Shown piece by piece: positions 16,615 to 25,846 of a stretch of DNA of 64,000 nt (the stretch's first letter is position 1; each line of letters opens with the position of its first letter). A program made the position numbers and the translations under genes. The stretch comes from Gillisia xinjiangensis (GTDB lineage Bacteria > Bacteroidota > Bacteroidia > Flavobacteriales > Flavobacteriaceae). The stretch covers positions 310,001 to 374,000 of the forward strand of contig NZ_JBKAHK010000003.1 in the NCBI RefSeq assembly GCF_046298265.1. The letters run 5' to 3'. The notes under the pieces were generated by a model. That model searched no databases. It saw nothing but the letters and a program-made list of their open reading frames with translations, and was not told the DNA's origin.

Positions 16615-17922
16615 TTATATATATTTTATGTAATTGTTGATTTCAACTTTTGCCTTTAAATCGTGTAGCATATTATAAAGCCCGAAAAATGTTCTGTTGA
16701 TATACAAAAAGTGTTTGCTTCCACGGTTCCCGTTCATCTTTCGTAAATCGGAATCTTTACTGTATTTTTCTCCTAATTCCGTTATTCTTGACCAAAAATT
16801 TTCATCAGCAAAATCGAAAGTTTCGTTGTGAAACGGACTTGTGAATAAACTCAACATTTCATAAAACAATTCTGAAAAGAACGCAATCTCCTTTTGTGAA
16901 TCATCTTTCCGAAGAATTTCAAGTTGATAAAGCTTTTCTGAAAAAAATTCAGGATTACTGATATTTTCTTTATTTGCCAATTCAAAATAGGGAACATAAA
17001 AATCCTCCGGGACTTGTTTGATACACCCAAAATCTATCGCGATCAAATTCTCTTCTGTATCTATCAGGAAATTTCCGGGATGAGGATCTGCGTGCAATTC
17101 TTTAAGATGGTGCATTTGGTACATATAAAAATCCCATAATGTCTGTCCAACCTTATCAGCTTTAGCCTGATCCTTATTCTTTTTGGCGAATTCACTTAAA
17201 TGCTCTCCTTCCATCCAATCCATAGTGATAATTCTTTCACTGGAAAGCTCCTCATAGTATTTCGGAAATGTAAGATTCGGAATATGCGCACAAGCTTCAG
17301 AAATACTCTTGCTTTGTTTTACTTCCAGGATATAATCTGTTTCCTCGAGCAATTTTCCTTCTACTTCCTTAAAATATTTTTCAGAATCTTTTCCCTGAAG
17401 GTTGAACATTTTTGTCGCAATAGGCTTTACCATTGCGAGATCTGAACTGATACTATCTGCAACCCCCGGATATTGGATTTTCACAGCAAGTTTCTTCCCA
17501 TCTTTTGTCGCGCGGTGCACCTGTCCGATGCTGGCCGCATTTACCGATTGGGTTGCAAACGTATCATAAAGATCTTCGGGGTATTCCCCGTTGTATTTTT
17601 TAAATGTTTTTCGTACCAAAGGTGCCGACAATGGTGGAACGCTGAATTGAGCCAAAGAAAATTTTTCTACATAGGCATTTGGCAGCAGGCTTTTTTCCAT
17701 TGAAAGCATTTGAGCTACTTTTAATGCACTCCCTTTCAAACTTTTTAATCCGTCGTAAATATCTGTAGCATTATTTTCATCCAACTCGTCCCTTGTAAGG
17801 CTGGAATCAAAAGCTTTTTTGCTGAAATATTTGATGTAATTTCCACTAACTTTCACACCGGTCTGAACCATTTTACTGGTTCTTCCAAGCTTTCCTGTGG
17901 GTATTTTATCTATTGTGTTCAT
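16615..17922 (-). CDS. ABC1/AarF (UbiB-type) atypical protein kinase
   Basis: A 435-residue protein with the ABC1 signature. It has the KxGQ-like KALKVAQM region replaced here by GSALKVAQMLSM (about 65-76), an Ala-rich loop QSVNAASIGQVHRAT (about 130), the lysine in KLAVKIQYPG and the catalytic LHADPHPGNFLID (about 280), then IDFGC as the metal-binding DFG. UbiB relatives support quinone synthesis or lipid homeostasis. No membrane anchor is obvious at the C-terminus. The TetR regulator gene lies 75 bases upstream on the same strand and probably shares its transcript. Confidence 0.88.
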   Translation of the reverse strand: MNTIDKIPTGKLGRTSKMVQTGVKVSGNYIKYFSKKAFDSSLTRDELDENNATDIYDGLKSLKGSALKVAQMLSMEKSLLPNAYVEKFSLAQFSVPPLSAPLVRKTFKKYNGEYPEDLYDTFATQSVNAASIGQVHRATKDGKKLAVKIQYPGVADSISSDLAMVKPIATKMFNLQGKDSEKYFKEVEGKLLEETDYILEVKQSKSISEACAHIPNLTFPKYYEELSSERIITMDWMEGEHLSEFAKKNKDQAKADKVGQTLWDFYMYQMHHLKELHADPHPGNFLIDTEENLIAIDFGCIKQVPEDFYVPYFELANKENISNPEFFSEKLYQLEILRKDDSQKEIAFFSELFYEMLSLFTSPFHNETFDFADENFWSRITELGEKYSKDSDLRKMNGNRGSKHFLYINRTFFGLYNMLHDLKAKVEINNYIKYI

Positions 17923-17997
17923 AGTGTTTTGGTAAAAAAAACTTCACAGGAACTTTTAATGTTGGGGATGTTTACCTGTGAAGCCTAAATAGGGGGC

Positions 17998-18681
17998 TTA
18001 TGCCATTTTCTCTTTCCATAAAAATTTACCCAAATCCAGCATTCTTTCCAGTGGTGTATTATCAAAAAGATCGAAAACCGTATTTACAGATTTTTCTATA
18101 ACCACATCTGTACTTTCAAATTGCGCAGAATTATCATCCATCCAGAATTTGATTATAAATAACAGTTGTACCCAGGTAGCTTCAGAAAAAATAGTTTCCG
18201 ACTGTTTTAGAATTTTTGAAGATTTATCTTCATTTCCTTCACGTATCAATTCATTTGCAAAACCTTTCACTTTTCTTCTGAGTCCTTTCAACTGATCCAG
18301 ATTTTTCATCATTTCAGGATTTTCAGAAAGTGTGTATAAAACATAGCTTCTGTTTGCCGTTAATAATTCGAAAAAAGTATAATAAAAAGTCAGTAATTTT
18401 TCACGCGTAGAGAACGCATCAAATTCGGGGCTTTTTTCAATAACAAGAGTTGTATTGTCATAAAATTTTGACCAGACACCTTTTTTCAGGCCATCAAAAC
18501 TTCCGTAGAAATCATAGAACTGCCCTTCGGTAATATTGTTGTCCTTACAGAATTTAAAAACACTTTTAGGCATTTTTTCGTGCTCCAGCACGTATTCCAT
18601 ATAAAGACTTATCAACTGGTCCTGGGTAACTTTAGTTTCTTTTACCAATTTTGAATCTGTTTTCTTTTGTTTAGTTGCCAT
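17998..18681 (-). CDS. TetR/AcrR-family transcriptional regulator
   Basis: A 227-residue protein with an N-terminal helix-turn-helix of TetR type (about 15-65: DQLISLYMEYVLEHEKMPKSV...NNITEGQFYDFYGSFDGLKKGV) and a helical C-terminal ligand/dimer domain. The recognition helix carries EGQFYDFYGS, corresponding to the usual TLYYHF region. It lies upstream of the ABC1 kinase gene on the same strand, with a well-formed promoter in front. It may autoregulate this two-gene unit; that is inference. Confidence 0.82.
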   Translation of the reverse strand: MATKQKKTDSKLVKETKVTQDQLISLYMEYVLEHEKMPKSVFKFCKDNNITEGQFYDFYGSFDGLKKGVWSKFYDNTTLVIEKSPEFDAFSTREKLLTFYYTFFELLTANRSYVLYTLSENPEMMKNLDQLKGLRRKVKGFANELIREGNEDKSSKILKQSETIFSEATWVQLLFIIKFWMDDNSAQFESTDVVIEKSVNTVFDLFDNTPLERMLDLGKFLWKEKMA

Positions 18682-18699
18682 AACTCTTTCTTTCTTTTA

Positions 18700-18732
18700 C
18701 AAAGATACACACTGTTTAACCTTTTAAAGCAA
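18700..18732 (-). promoter_or_regulatory. Promoter of the TetR-ABC1 kinase unit
   Basis: On the minus strand a perfect -7 box TATCTTTG (18700-18707) is preceded at 22 bases by TTG (18730-18732). The -7 box ends about 18 bases before the TetR ATG. Confidence 0.6.
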
Positions 18733-18820
18733 AAATTAAACAAAATAATTTGTTAAATTTTTTAATGTTTGAATTTATAGATTGACAGCTTAGACGAGAC
18801 CAGCCATAAATCATTACGGG

Positions 18821-18835
18821 TGCCAGTTTGTCAGC
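18821..18835 (+). promoter_or_regulatory. Imperfect palindrome upstream of htpG
   Basis: CTG/CAG-ended imperfect palindrome TGCCAGTTTGTCAG, about 68 bases before the htpG start codon. Its position and symmetry fit a protein-binding or heat-response site, but I cannot tie it to a named regulator. Confidence 0.25.
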
Positions 18836-18902
18836 GGAATTTAGTTGGTATTTTTTTTGACTGTAGGTAAGGAAATAATCATTCAACTAAATACTAGAAT
18901 AT

Positions 18903-20789
18903 ATGGCAACAGGAAAAATTAATGTATCTGTAGAGAACATTTTCCCTCTTATAAAGAAATTCCTTTACAGCGATCATGAGATCTTTTTGCGGGAGTTAAT
19001 CTCCAATGCGACCGATGCAACTATCAAAATGAAACATCTTTCCACTATTGGGGAAACCGATGTAGAATATGGAAATCCTACAATTGAGGTCAAAATCAAC
19101 GAGGAAACCAAAACCCTGCATATTATAGATCGGGGAATTGGGATGACGCGGGAAGAGGTTGAGAAATACATCAACGAAGTAGCCTTTTCCGGAGCTGAAG
19201 AATTTCTTGAAAAGTATAAAGATTCGGCTAAAGACACCGGTATCATTGGACATTTTGGTCTTGGGTTCTATTCTGCCTTTATGGTTGCCAACAAAGTGGA
19301 GATCCTTACCAAGTCTTACAAAGATGAGCCTGCTGCTCACTGGATTTGCGAAGGAACCACCGATTTTACTATTGAAGAAGGAGATAAAAAGGACCGGGGA
19401 ACAGAAATTATTCTTCATATAAATGAAGAAGATAAGCAATTCCTAAAAGAAGAAAGAATCAGGGAATTACTGGTGAAGTATAACAAGTTTATGCAAGTCC
19501 CAATAAAATTTGGAACCAGGGAAGAAACACTTCCTCTTCCGGAAGATGCGCCCGAGGACGCAAAACCTGAAACCATCACGGTAGATAATATTATAAATAA
19601 TCCAAATCCTGCGTGGACCAAGCAGCCTACAGAGCTTGAAGACAAGGACTACAAAGATTTTTACAGGGAATTGTATCCTATGCAATTTGAGGATCCATTG
19701 TTCCATATTCACCTGAACGTAGATTATCCTTTTAACCTTACCGGAATATTGTATTTCCCAAAAATGGGGCAGGATATGAATATTCAGAAGGATAAAATAC
19801 AATTATATCAAAATCAGGTTTATGTAACCGATAACGTGGAAGGTATAGTGCCGGAGTTTTTAACGATGTTGCGAGGAGTAATCGATTCTCCAGACATTCC
19901 GTTGAACGTTTCCCGATCTTATCTTCAGGCAGATGGAGCCGTTAAGAAAATTTCCAGTTACATCACCCGAAAAGTTGCAGATAAGCTGAAATCCTTATTT
20001 ACCAATAACAGGGAAGATTTTGAAAACAAATGGAACGATATCAAGATCGTTATTGAATACGGAATGCTTTCTGAAGATAAGTTCTTCGAAAAAGCCGATA
20101 AATTCGCGCTTTATCCTACGGTAGATAAGAAGTATTACATTTTTGATGAATTGCTGGAGAAAATAAAAGACAACCAGACAGATAAAGATGGTAATACCGT
20201 GATCCTGTATGCTTCCAACGAAGATACTCAGCATAGTTTTGTTGAAGCCGCAAAGGATAAAGGATATGAAGTGTTATTGCTGGATTCTCCAATTATTTCA
20301 CACCTTATTCAAAAATTGGAATCCTCAAAAGAGAAAATTTCTTTTGTACGGGTAGATAGCGATCACGTTGATAATTTGATTAAAAAAGAGGATGATAAGA
20401 TCTCCAAACTTTCAGAAGAAGAACAGGAGAAACTAAAAACCGATTTTGAAAAGGTAGTGCCAAAAGAAAAATACACTGTTCAACTGGAAGCCATGGACAG
20501 CACTGCTGCACCACTTATCATCACACAGCCGGAATTTATGCGACGCATGAAGGAAATGCAACAAACCGGTGGCGGTGGAATGTTTGGAATGGGCAATATG
20601 CCGGAGATGTATAATCTTGTGGTAAATACCAACCACGCCCTCATCTCTGAAATTTTAAATTCTAAAACCGATAAGAAACAGGAACGCCTTATCAAGCAAT
20701 CGCTTGATCTTGCACGCTTGTCTCAAAACCTTTTGAAAGGGGAGGAATTGACTGCCTTTATAAAACGCAGTTTTGAAATGGTGAAATAA
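18903..20789 (+). CDS. htpG: Molecular chaperone HtpG (Hsp90)
   Basis: A 628-residue Hsp90, the usual bacterial length. The GHKL ATPase domain starts with FPLIKKFLYSDHEIFLRELISNATDA, with the catalytic Glu in RELISN, Asp in IIDRGIGMT and the lid GHFGLGFYSAFM. Middle and C-terminal dimerisation domains follow, with an MRRMKEMQQTGGGGMFG segment at about 540. It is a cytosolic ATP-dependent chaperone acting late in protein folding with DnaK. A strong terminator follows. Confidence 0.97.
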   Translation: MATGKINVSVENIFPLIKKFLYSDHEIFLRELISNATDATIKMKHLSTIGETDVEYGNPTIEVKINEETKTLHIIDRGIGMTREEVEKYINEVAFSGAEEFLEKYKDSAKDTGIIGHFGLGFYSAFMVANKVEILTKSYKDEPAAHWICEGTTDFTIEEGDKKDRGTEIILHINEEDKQFLKEERIRELLVKYNKFMQVPIKFGTREETLPLPEDAPEDAKPETITVDNIINNPNPAWTKQPTELEDKDYKDFYRELYPMQFEDPLFHIHLNVDYPFNLTGILYFPKMGQDMNIQKDKIQLYQNQVYVTDNVEGIVPEFLTMLRGVIDSPDIPLNVSRSYLQADGAVKKISSYITRKVADKLKSLFTNNREDFENKWNDIKIVIEYGMLSEDKFFEKADKFALYPTVDKKYYIFDELLEKIKDNQTDKDGNTVILYASNEDTQHSFVEAAKDKGYEVLLLDSPIISHLIQKLESSKEKISFVRVDSDHVDNLIKKEDDKISKLSEEEQEKLKTDFEKVVPKEKYTVQLEAMDSTAAPLIITQPEFMRRMKEMQQTGGGGMFGMGNMPEMYNLVVNTNHALISEILNSKTDKKQERLIKQSLDLARLSQNLLKGEELTAFIKRSFEMVK

Positions 20790-20825
20790 GATTTTAGCAC
20801 ATAGATTTCAGATCTTAAATTTGAG

Positions 20826-20860
20826 ACCGCTTCGCTTTTAGATAAAGTGAAGCGGTTTTT
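20826..20860 (+). terminator. Intrinsic terminator after htpG
   Basis: Stem ACCGCTTC/GAAGCGGT with an inner CTTT/AAAG pairing, followed by T5, about 37 bases after the htpG stop codon. Confidence 0.85.
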
Positions 20861-20944
20861 CATTTTCAGGAAAAACCTATATTGCTTTGAAAGCATTCAA
20901 CAAACTTTTAACTTTTTAGCTTTTTAACTTTTTAACTTAAAAAT

Positions 20945-21790
20945 ATGAAACGTACACTCCTTGCTTTATCAATATTGCTGGTTTTTGGCTGCAATCAAAA
21001 TGAGAAAAAAGAAACGCTGGCAGATGAGAAGATCATGACAGAACCGGATGGCGGAAAAGGAGATGGAGCGGTATCGCCTGCGGTTGTTTTTGCACAGAAT
21101 ATAGAAAATGCCCATAGCAAGGAAACCTGGAAAACAAATAAAGCGGTAGCATTTGATATCGATCTAACCTTTGGCGGTAATCCCCGGTTTTCGGGTAAGA
21201 TCACAAGTTTAACAAACTCAACAAAAATCAGGATAGATAAAAAAGATGGCGTAAAATTAATCTATGATGGGGAAGAAGTGTTTTTATGTCCTAAAATAGC
21301 CGAAGAAGAAGGAGCAAGGTTTGATATGTTTACCTGGCAGTATTTCTTTGCTTTGCCTTTTAAACTAACCGATCCCGGAACAAATTGGGAACTTTTGAAA
21401 CCCCAGCATATCGCCGGAGATTCTTTTAACCGCGCTAAACTAAGCTTTGAAAACCAAATAGGAGATTCCCCTAAAGACTGGTATATAATTTACCAGGAAC
21501 CAGAAACAGGATTTTTACACGCTGCAGCTTATATAGTTACTTTTGGAACAGAGAAAGGAAAAGCAGAAGAAAATCCGCACGCGATTGTGTACAAGGATTA
21601 TGTTGTAATTGATGGAGTCCCTTTTGCAACAACCTGGACGTTCCATAACTGGAATGAAAAAGATGGCATTGGAGAACAAATTGGCCAGGCAAAAATAAGC
21701 AATATCAACTTTTTTAATCCCGAAGATGAACTTTTTTCGAAACCGGAGGACTCTAAAATAATTCCACCTTTATCTTCAAATCCTCAATAG
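20945..21790 (+). CDS. Putative outer-membrane-associated lipoprotein, unknown function
   Basis: A 281-residue protein starting MKRTLLALSILLVFGCNQ, with a lipobox (LVFGC, Cys16) and a polar linker, followed by a domain of alternating beta-strand segments (about 60-260). The pattern (FSGKITSLTNSTKIRID..., DWYIIYQEPETGFLHAAAYIVTF) resembles the beta-rich LolA/LolB-like fold of uncharacterised Bacteroidota proteins; I recognise no catalytic motif. DUF6503 is a possible family but is not confirmed. It is preceded by a TTTTTAACT-rich AT tract and lies alone on its strand. Confidence 0.75.
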   Translation: MKRTLLALSILLVFGCNQNEKKETLADEKIMTEPDGGKGDGAVSPAVVFAQNIENAHSKETWKTNKAVAFDIDLTFGGNPRFSGKITSLTNSTKIRIDKKDGVKLIYDGEEVFLCPKIAEEEGARFDMFTWQYFFALPFKLTDPGTNWELLKPQHIAGDSFNRAKLSFENQIGDSPKDWYIIYQEPETGFLHAAAYIVTFGTEKGKAEENPHAIVYKDYVVIDGVPFATTWTFHNWNEKDGIGEQIGQAKISNINFFNPEDELFSKPEDSKIIPPLSSNPQ

Positions 21791-21877
21791 CTTTATGGGG
21801 ATTCTGGTTGCAAATTAACCACAAAGCACAACGGTTAAAAAAGTTCAAAGTTGGAAATTTCAAAGTTGAAAAGTTCA

Positions 21878-22061
21878 AAAGTTAACCGCGAAACGGAAAG
21901 CTTTTTTTTTGGTAAAAAAATTTTATTACAGAAAGCTCAAGAAAAATCCCGCAAAGAAAAGAGAACTGAAAACGCGCCGGGAAAGAGAATTTCTCTCTGA
22001 CCTTTGAGCCCTTTGTAGTTAAAGTAAGCGCCCTTTTAACATTTACCTAAACAGATCCCTT
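21878..22061 (+). repeat. R3 element copy 1 (inserted into R1 copy 4)
   Basis: It shares with 32472-32661 the ordered blocks GGTAAAAAAATTT, ACAGAAAGCTCAAGAAAAAT, AGAGAACTGAAAACGCGC and AAAGAGAATTTCTCT. It ends CAGATCCC at the junction with R1, within the R1 block ATTTTAA. Relative to R1 its orientation is opposite to that of the 32.5-kb copy. Together with R1 copy 4 it occupies the 360-base gap between the lipoprotein and kinase genes. Confidence 0.75.
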
Positions 22062-22132
22062 AAAATCGGGTCTTAGTTCTTGGTTCCTGTAGTTACACCA
22101 TAGACGGAACGATCTTGACTCTTTCCCGGACA
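22062..22132 (-). repeat. R1 element copy 4 (left half only, minus strand)
   Basis: Reading leftwards from 22132 the sequence is TGTCCGGGAAAGAGTCAAGA followed by the GATCGTTCCG core and ACCAAGAACTAAGACCCGAT. It stops at ATTTTAA, where the R3 element begins. The right half of R1 is not found beyond R3. Confidence 0.8.
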
Positions 22133-22154
22133 TAAATGATTGAAAATAAATTGG

Positions 22155-24371
22155 CTAATTAGCAATGATTTCTGTAGAGATATTTCTGTAAATCACCTGG
22201 AAAAAAGTCGCATTATCATAAGGTTTAACGATAATATCGTTCATTCCTGCTTCTTTAATTTCCTTGCGCACTTCCTCTATTTCAACTGCTGTAAGAGCAA
22301 TTACGGGGAGGGTTTTGTTGAATTTCCTGATTTGCCTTGTAGCCTCCAAACCACTAATTCCCGGCATATTAAGATCCATTAAAACCAGATCGTACTCTTT
22401 ATTTTTAATTTTTTCTATGGAATCAAGACCATTATCGCTTAAATCACAACTAAAGGATTTTTGCTCAAGAATTCGCTGAGTCACTACCTGATTGATTCGA
22501 TTATCATCCACTATCAAAATATGCTTCCCTTGCCCATCTGTTTCAGAAAAAACTAAATTGGAACCCATAGTTCCTTCAATTATATTTTCAGATTTACTCA
22601 ATCCGCCTTTTTTAAATTCTATTTCAAAACTGAAAACGGAACCTTCTCCTTCGATACTTTCCAGATGTATTTCAGATTTAAACAGATTTAACAGCTTTTT
22701 CACAATTGGAAGCCCAAGGCCTGTACCTTGGTAATTATAATTCTCAGATTTTAACTGTGAGAATTCCTCGAAGATAATTTGCTGCTTATTATTAGGAATG
22801 CCAAAGCCATCATCCTTTATTTCGAAATAAATTTTTACCGTTGCATCTGCGTCTTCAAGCAATTTTGAAGTTATCCAAATATTTCCCCTTTCGGTGAATT
22901 TCATAGCATTTCCAACCAGATTCATAAGAATTTGAGAGAGCCTTACCGGATCTCCAATCAAATTATAGGTGATTTTCGAATCGACATCCAAATGAATGGT
23001 GTTTTTATTTTGAAGCCTTGTAAACTCAAAGGACTTCACAATACTTTCCAGGTGGTCCTTTAAATTGAATGAAAGCTTTTCCAATTTAAGCAAATTGGAC
23101 TCCATTTTATTCATTTGAAGCACATCATTGATAAGAGCCAATAGATAATCTGCAGAAAACTTAAGGGATTTAAGGTCGCTCTCGTGTTTAACCAGCGATT
23201 TGTCTTCCATTAAAATAGAAGTTAAACCAATTACCCCATACAAGGGTGTTCGTAATTCATGACTGATGGTAGAGAAAAATTGGGTCTTTAAAATAGAAAG
23301 GCGCTCTGCCTCTTCCTTTGCTTGCAGAAGCTCCTTATTTTTTTCAAGAAGATCTTTATTTAATTTTCTACGCGATTGACTGATCTTAAACAAGATGAAT
23401 AGAAAAATTGCCAGAACAATAGAAGAAATAATCGCAATAAGTGTTTTCAATTGAGATTTTTCAATTAACTCATCTTTGTAAAGCTGCTCATTTTTTGCAA
23501 TTTCCAGATCCTTTTGGTATTGGATCACATCAAATTTCACGTTAACAGCTTGAATTTGTCTTAATTTTTCCTTTTCAAAAATTTGAGAATTAAAATGGTT
23601 ATATTTCTCCAAGGCAAGAAAGGCTTCTTCAAAATTCTTTTCCTTAAACAATAAGGCAGCATATTCCTTATATACCAAAGAAGCCTCAAGAATTAAGGTG
23701 TCTTTTTCTACCTTTTGAATTGCTTGTTCAAAATGAACCTTTGCTTTTTCCGGTTCATTCACTCCCATGTGATAGCGTCCCATTAAGGTGAGGAGTTGGG
23801 ACCTTATTAAATCTTCATCCCGGTTTCCCAATAATTTCCAGCTGCTTTTTAAATAAGGCAGGGCTTTATCATATAACTGATTATCTAAATAGGTCCAGGC
23901 AATATTTGCCGTTGGTGCCAAAAGTTCGCTTTCATAGTTCATTTTTGTGGCCAGCTCAATGGTCTGGTTATAATAATCTATCCCCACTTGTGTAGTGTTA
24001 CTATCTTCGGAATAGACATTCCCCAAATTATTGTAAGAGGTTAACAGCAGGGTGTCGCTGTCCAATTTAAGAGCGATCTCCAGGGCCGTTTTATAATGTT
24101 GCCTGGCATGAAGTGTGTCCTTTAAGTTGGCATAATTATTACCTAATATATTCATGGAATGATACTGATAATAATCATTCCCCTTGTTTTTGGACTCCTG
24201 GAGCAATTGCATCGCAACCTCAATAGATTCCTTAAACTCGTATTTACTTAAATGACCGGAAGTTATTTCATAAAGTGAATCTAAATGCAGGTCTTTATAG
24301 GCGCTTTGTTGCGAATAATGATTCGCAAAGGCCATTAAAAAAATAAAAAGAAAAAAGTAATTTTTTTTCAA
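22155..24371 (-). CDS. TPR-containing hybrid sensor histidine kinase/response regulator
   Basis: A 738-residue protein. A signal or anchor segment lies at 1-20, with tetratricopeptide-like helical repeats (about 25-290) predicted outside the cytoplasm and a transmembrane helix at about 306-328 (LIAIISSIVLAIFLFILF). Then come a coiled coil, HisKA with the phospho-accepting His in FFSTISHELRTPLYG, HATPase_c (N box LMNLVGNAMKF, G boxes DDGFGIP and GTGLGLPIV) and a C-terminal receiver (VDDNRINQ, phospho-Asp in LMDLNMPG, Lys in IIVKPY). It has no Hpt or DNA-binding output, so phosphate must leave through a separate Hpt protein. Confidence 0.9.
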   Translation of the reverse strand: MKKNYFFLFIFLMAFANHYSQQSAYKDLHLDSLYEITSGHLSKYEFKESIEVAMQLLQESKNKGNDYYQYHSMNILGNNYANLKDTLHARQHYKTALEIALKLDSDTLLLTSYNNLGNVYSEDSNTTQVGIDYYNQTIELATKMNYESELLAPTANIAWTYLDNQLYDKALPYLKSSWKLLGNRDEDLIRSQLLTLMGRYHMGVNEPEKAKVHFEQAIQKVEKDTLILEASLVYKEYAALLFKEKNFEEAFLALEKYNHFNSQIFEKEKLRQIQAVNVKFDVIQYQKDLEIAKNEQLYKDELIEKSQLKTLIAIISSIVLAIFLFILFKISQSRRKLNKDLLEKNKELLQAKEEAERLSILKTQFFSTISHELRTPLYGVIGLTSILMEDKSLVKHESDLKSLKFSADYLLALINDVLQMNKMESNLLKLEKLSFNLKDHLESIVKSFEFTRLQNKNTIHLDVDSKITYNLIGDPVRLSQILMNLVGNAMKFTERGNIWITSKLLEDADATVKIYFEIKDDGFGIPNNKQQIIFEEFSQLKSENYNYQGTGLGLPIVKKLLNLFKSEIHLESIEGEGSVFSFEIEFKKGGLSKSENIIEGTMGSNLVFSETDGQGKHILIVDDNRINQVVTQRILEQKSFSCDLSDNGLDSIEKIKNKEYDLVLMDLNMPGISGLEATRQIRKFNKTLPVIALTAVEIEEVRKEIKEAGMNDIIVKPYDNATFFQVIYRNISTEIIAN

Positions 24372-24526
24372 TAACTGGGGGTTAGGTTAAGATTTTTCGG
24401 GATTGAAAAGTAGTCAATTTCAAATGATTACACAATTTATTGCTTAAATTTTCAATTTTAAATCAATTTTTTTTATTAAAAACGAAATAACAAGAATGAT
24501 GGAATCGTGATTCCTTTAATTTCTTA

Positions 24527-24534
24527 TATCTTTA
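24527..24534 (+). promoter_or_regulatory. -7 promoter box upstream of the DoxX-like gene
   Basis: TATCTTTA, 7 of 8 matches to TAnnTTTG, located 20 bases before the start codon at 24554. No clear TTG is found at the right spacing. Confidence 0.4.
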
Positions 24535-24553
24535 AAAATCAAATTCACAACTA

Positions 24554-24913
24554 ATGATCTACCCCTGGCATCTTTATTTAATGGCTGGAATATATATTCT
24601 TTCCGGTATTTTCCACTTTCTAAAACCAAAAATCTATTTACGGATCATGCCCAGGTATCTTCCGGCACATAAATCTCTGGTTTTTCTTAGCGGGGCTGCA
24701 GAAATACTGCTTGGAATAGGATTGATTTTTGAAGAAACAAAAGATCCTGCCATCTATGGAATTATCTTAATGTTAAGCCTTTTTCTTTTGGTTCATTTTT
24801 ATATGCTGTCTTCAAAAAAAGCCGGAGCAGGATTTCCGGTATGGGCGCTTTGGCTAAGAATTCCGCTGCAGTTCGGTTTAATGTGGTGGGCCTATTATTA
24901 TCTTCAGTTCTAG
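24554..24913 (+). CDS. DoxX-like small integral membrane protein
   Basis: A 119-residue protein with four hydrophobic helices (about 5-22, 44-62, 69-87, 96-117). The AGIYILSGIFHFLKPKIYLRIMP start and the SGAAEILLGIGL second helix match DoxX/DoxD-type membrane proteins of unknown function. Its TAG stop is directly followed by the ATG of the AlkB-like gene, indicating translational coupling. Confidence 0.8.
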   Translation: MIYPWHLYLMAGIYILSGIFHFLKPKIYLRIMPRYLPAHKSLVFLSGAAEILLGIGLIFEETKDPAIYGIILMLSLFLLVHFYMLSSKKAGAGFPVWALWLRIPLQFGLMWWAYYYLQF

Positions 24914-25519
24914 ATGAATATAGATTTATTCAATTCCAATGAATTCGATCTAAATCTCCCGGATTCTAATATAACTTATTATTCTAATTTTTTAGATCCC
25001 AAAAGTGCCGACAAGTATTTTCAAATCTTTCTGAAAGAACTGAACTGGCAGCAACAGGATATTACAATTTTCGGAAAAAGAATCCCCCAACCAAGATTAA
25101 CAGCTCTGTATGCTGTTAATGATATGCCTTACTCCTATTCCAATCTGACTTTAATTCCGAAAAATTTCACTCCGGAACTTTTGGAAATACAGCAAAAACT
25201 CAACATACAAACCGGAAAAGATTTCACGCATTGCCTGGCCAATTTTTACCGCGATGGAAACGACAGTATGGGGTGGCATTCAGACGATGAAAAAGCGTTG
25301 GGAAAAGATCCGGCAATCGCTTCCGTAAGTTTGGGAGGTGTCAGGAATTTTCAGTTAAAACATAAAGGCAGGCAAGATCAAAGGTTTAAACTGGATCTTG
25401 AACACGGCAGTTTGCTCTTGATGGCTGGAAGTACCCAGCATTTTTGGAAACACCAGCTTCCAAAAACAAAAAAACAGGTGGCTCCCAGGATCAATCTTAC
25501 TTTTAGGACAATTTTATAA
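24914..25519 (+). CDS. AlkB-like Fe(II)/2-oxoglutarate-dependent dioxygenase
   Basis: A 201-residue protein with the AlkB active site: HxD in MGWHSDDE (His122, Asp124), the distal histidine in HFWKHQLPK (His180) and the 2-oxoglutarate arginines in APRINLTFR (Arg192, Arg198). Substrate-binding features include SVSLGGVRNFQLKHK. AlkB enzymes oxidatively remove methyl groups from alkylated DNA or RNA bases. Compared with E. coli AlkB, the SDDE motif and length resemble the ALKBH2/3-like group. It is co-transcribed with the DoxX-like gene. Confidence 0.9.
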   Translation: MNIDLFNSNEFDLNLPDSNITYYSNFLDPKSADKYFQIFLKELNWQQQDITIFGKRIPQPRLTALYAVNDMPYSYSNLTLIPKNFTPELLEIQQKLNIQTGKDFTHCLANFYRDGNDSMGWHSDDEKALGKDPAIASVSLGGVRNFQLKHKGRQDQRFKLDLEHGSLLLMAGSTQHFWKHQLPKTKKQVAPRINLTFRTIL

Positions 25520-25540
25520 GTCGTTTAAAAAGTTCTGAAA

Positions 25541-25548
25541 TACTTTTG
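25541..25548 (+). promoter_or_regulatory. Perfect -7 box immediately before the TIGR03643 gene
   Basis: TACTTTTG matches TAnnTTTG exactly and ends only four bases before the ATG at 25553. If used, transcription would begin at or within the start codon, giving a leaderless or nearly leaderless mRNA. No good -33 TTG is visible, so it may be chance. Confidence 0.3.
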
Positions 25549-25552
25549 TAAA

Positions 25553-25846
25553 ATGAATCAAATTGTAAACAAACATAACTTTACTGAAAGGGAAATCGAC
25601 AGGATCATAGAAATGGCCTGGGAAGATAGAACTACCTTTGAAGCAATCGAATATCAGTTTAAAATAACTGAAGCGCAAGTCATAGAGATTATGAGGCTTC
25701 AGTTAAAACCCGGCAGTTTCAGACTTTGGAGAAAAAGGGTTCAGGGAAGAAAAACCAAACATCAAAAATTACGGAAAAATGAAGTCGGCCGCTTTAAAAG
25801 CAGCCGACAACGTTCCATTTCAAATAATAAAATGTCTAAACGTTGA
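25553..25846 (+). CDS. TIGR03643-family small basic protein
   Basis: A 97-residue protein. The first 60 residues (FTEREIDRIIEMAWEDRTTFEAIEYQFKITEAQVIEIMRLQLKPGSFRLWRKRVQGR) match the conserved TIGR03643 family, which looks like a small helix-turn-helix fold. The tail is lysine/arginine-rich. A nucleic-acid-binding role is plausible from charge and fold but is not demonstrated. Its stop codon abuts that of the convergent S1/P1 nuclease gene. Confidence 0.8.
   Translation: MNQIVNKHNFTEREIDRIIEMAWEDRTTFEAIEYQFKITEAQVIEIMRLQLKPGSFRLWRKRVQGRKTKHQKLRKNEVGRFKSSRQRSISNNKMSKR

Noticed and set aside
20895..20940. TTTTTAACT tandem-like tract before the lipoprotein gene, and AGTTCAAAG-like tract at 21840-21880
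   Set aside because: Low-complexity AT sequence without regular period; not a CRISPR or defined satellite.
25553..25846. Toxin-antitoxin system with the convergent nuclease gene
   Set aside because: The nuclease is a secreted S1/P1 enzyme on the other strand; the small protein matches TIGR03643, not an antitoxin.
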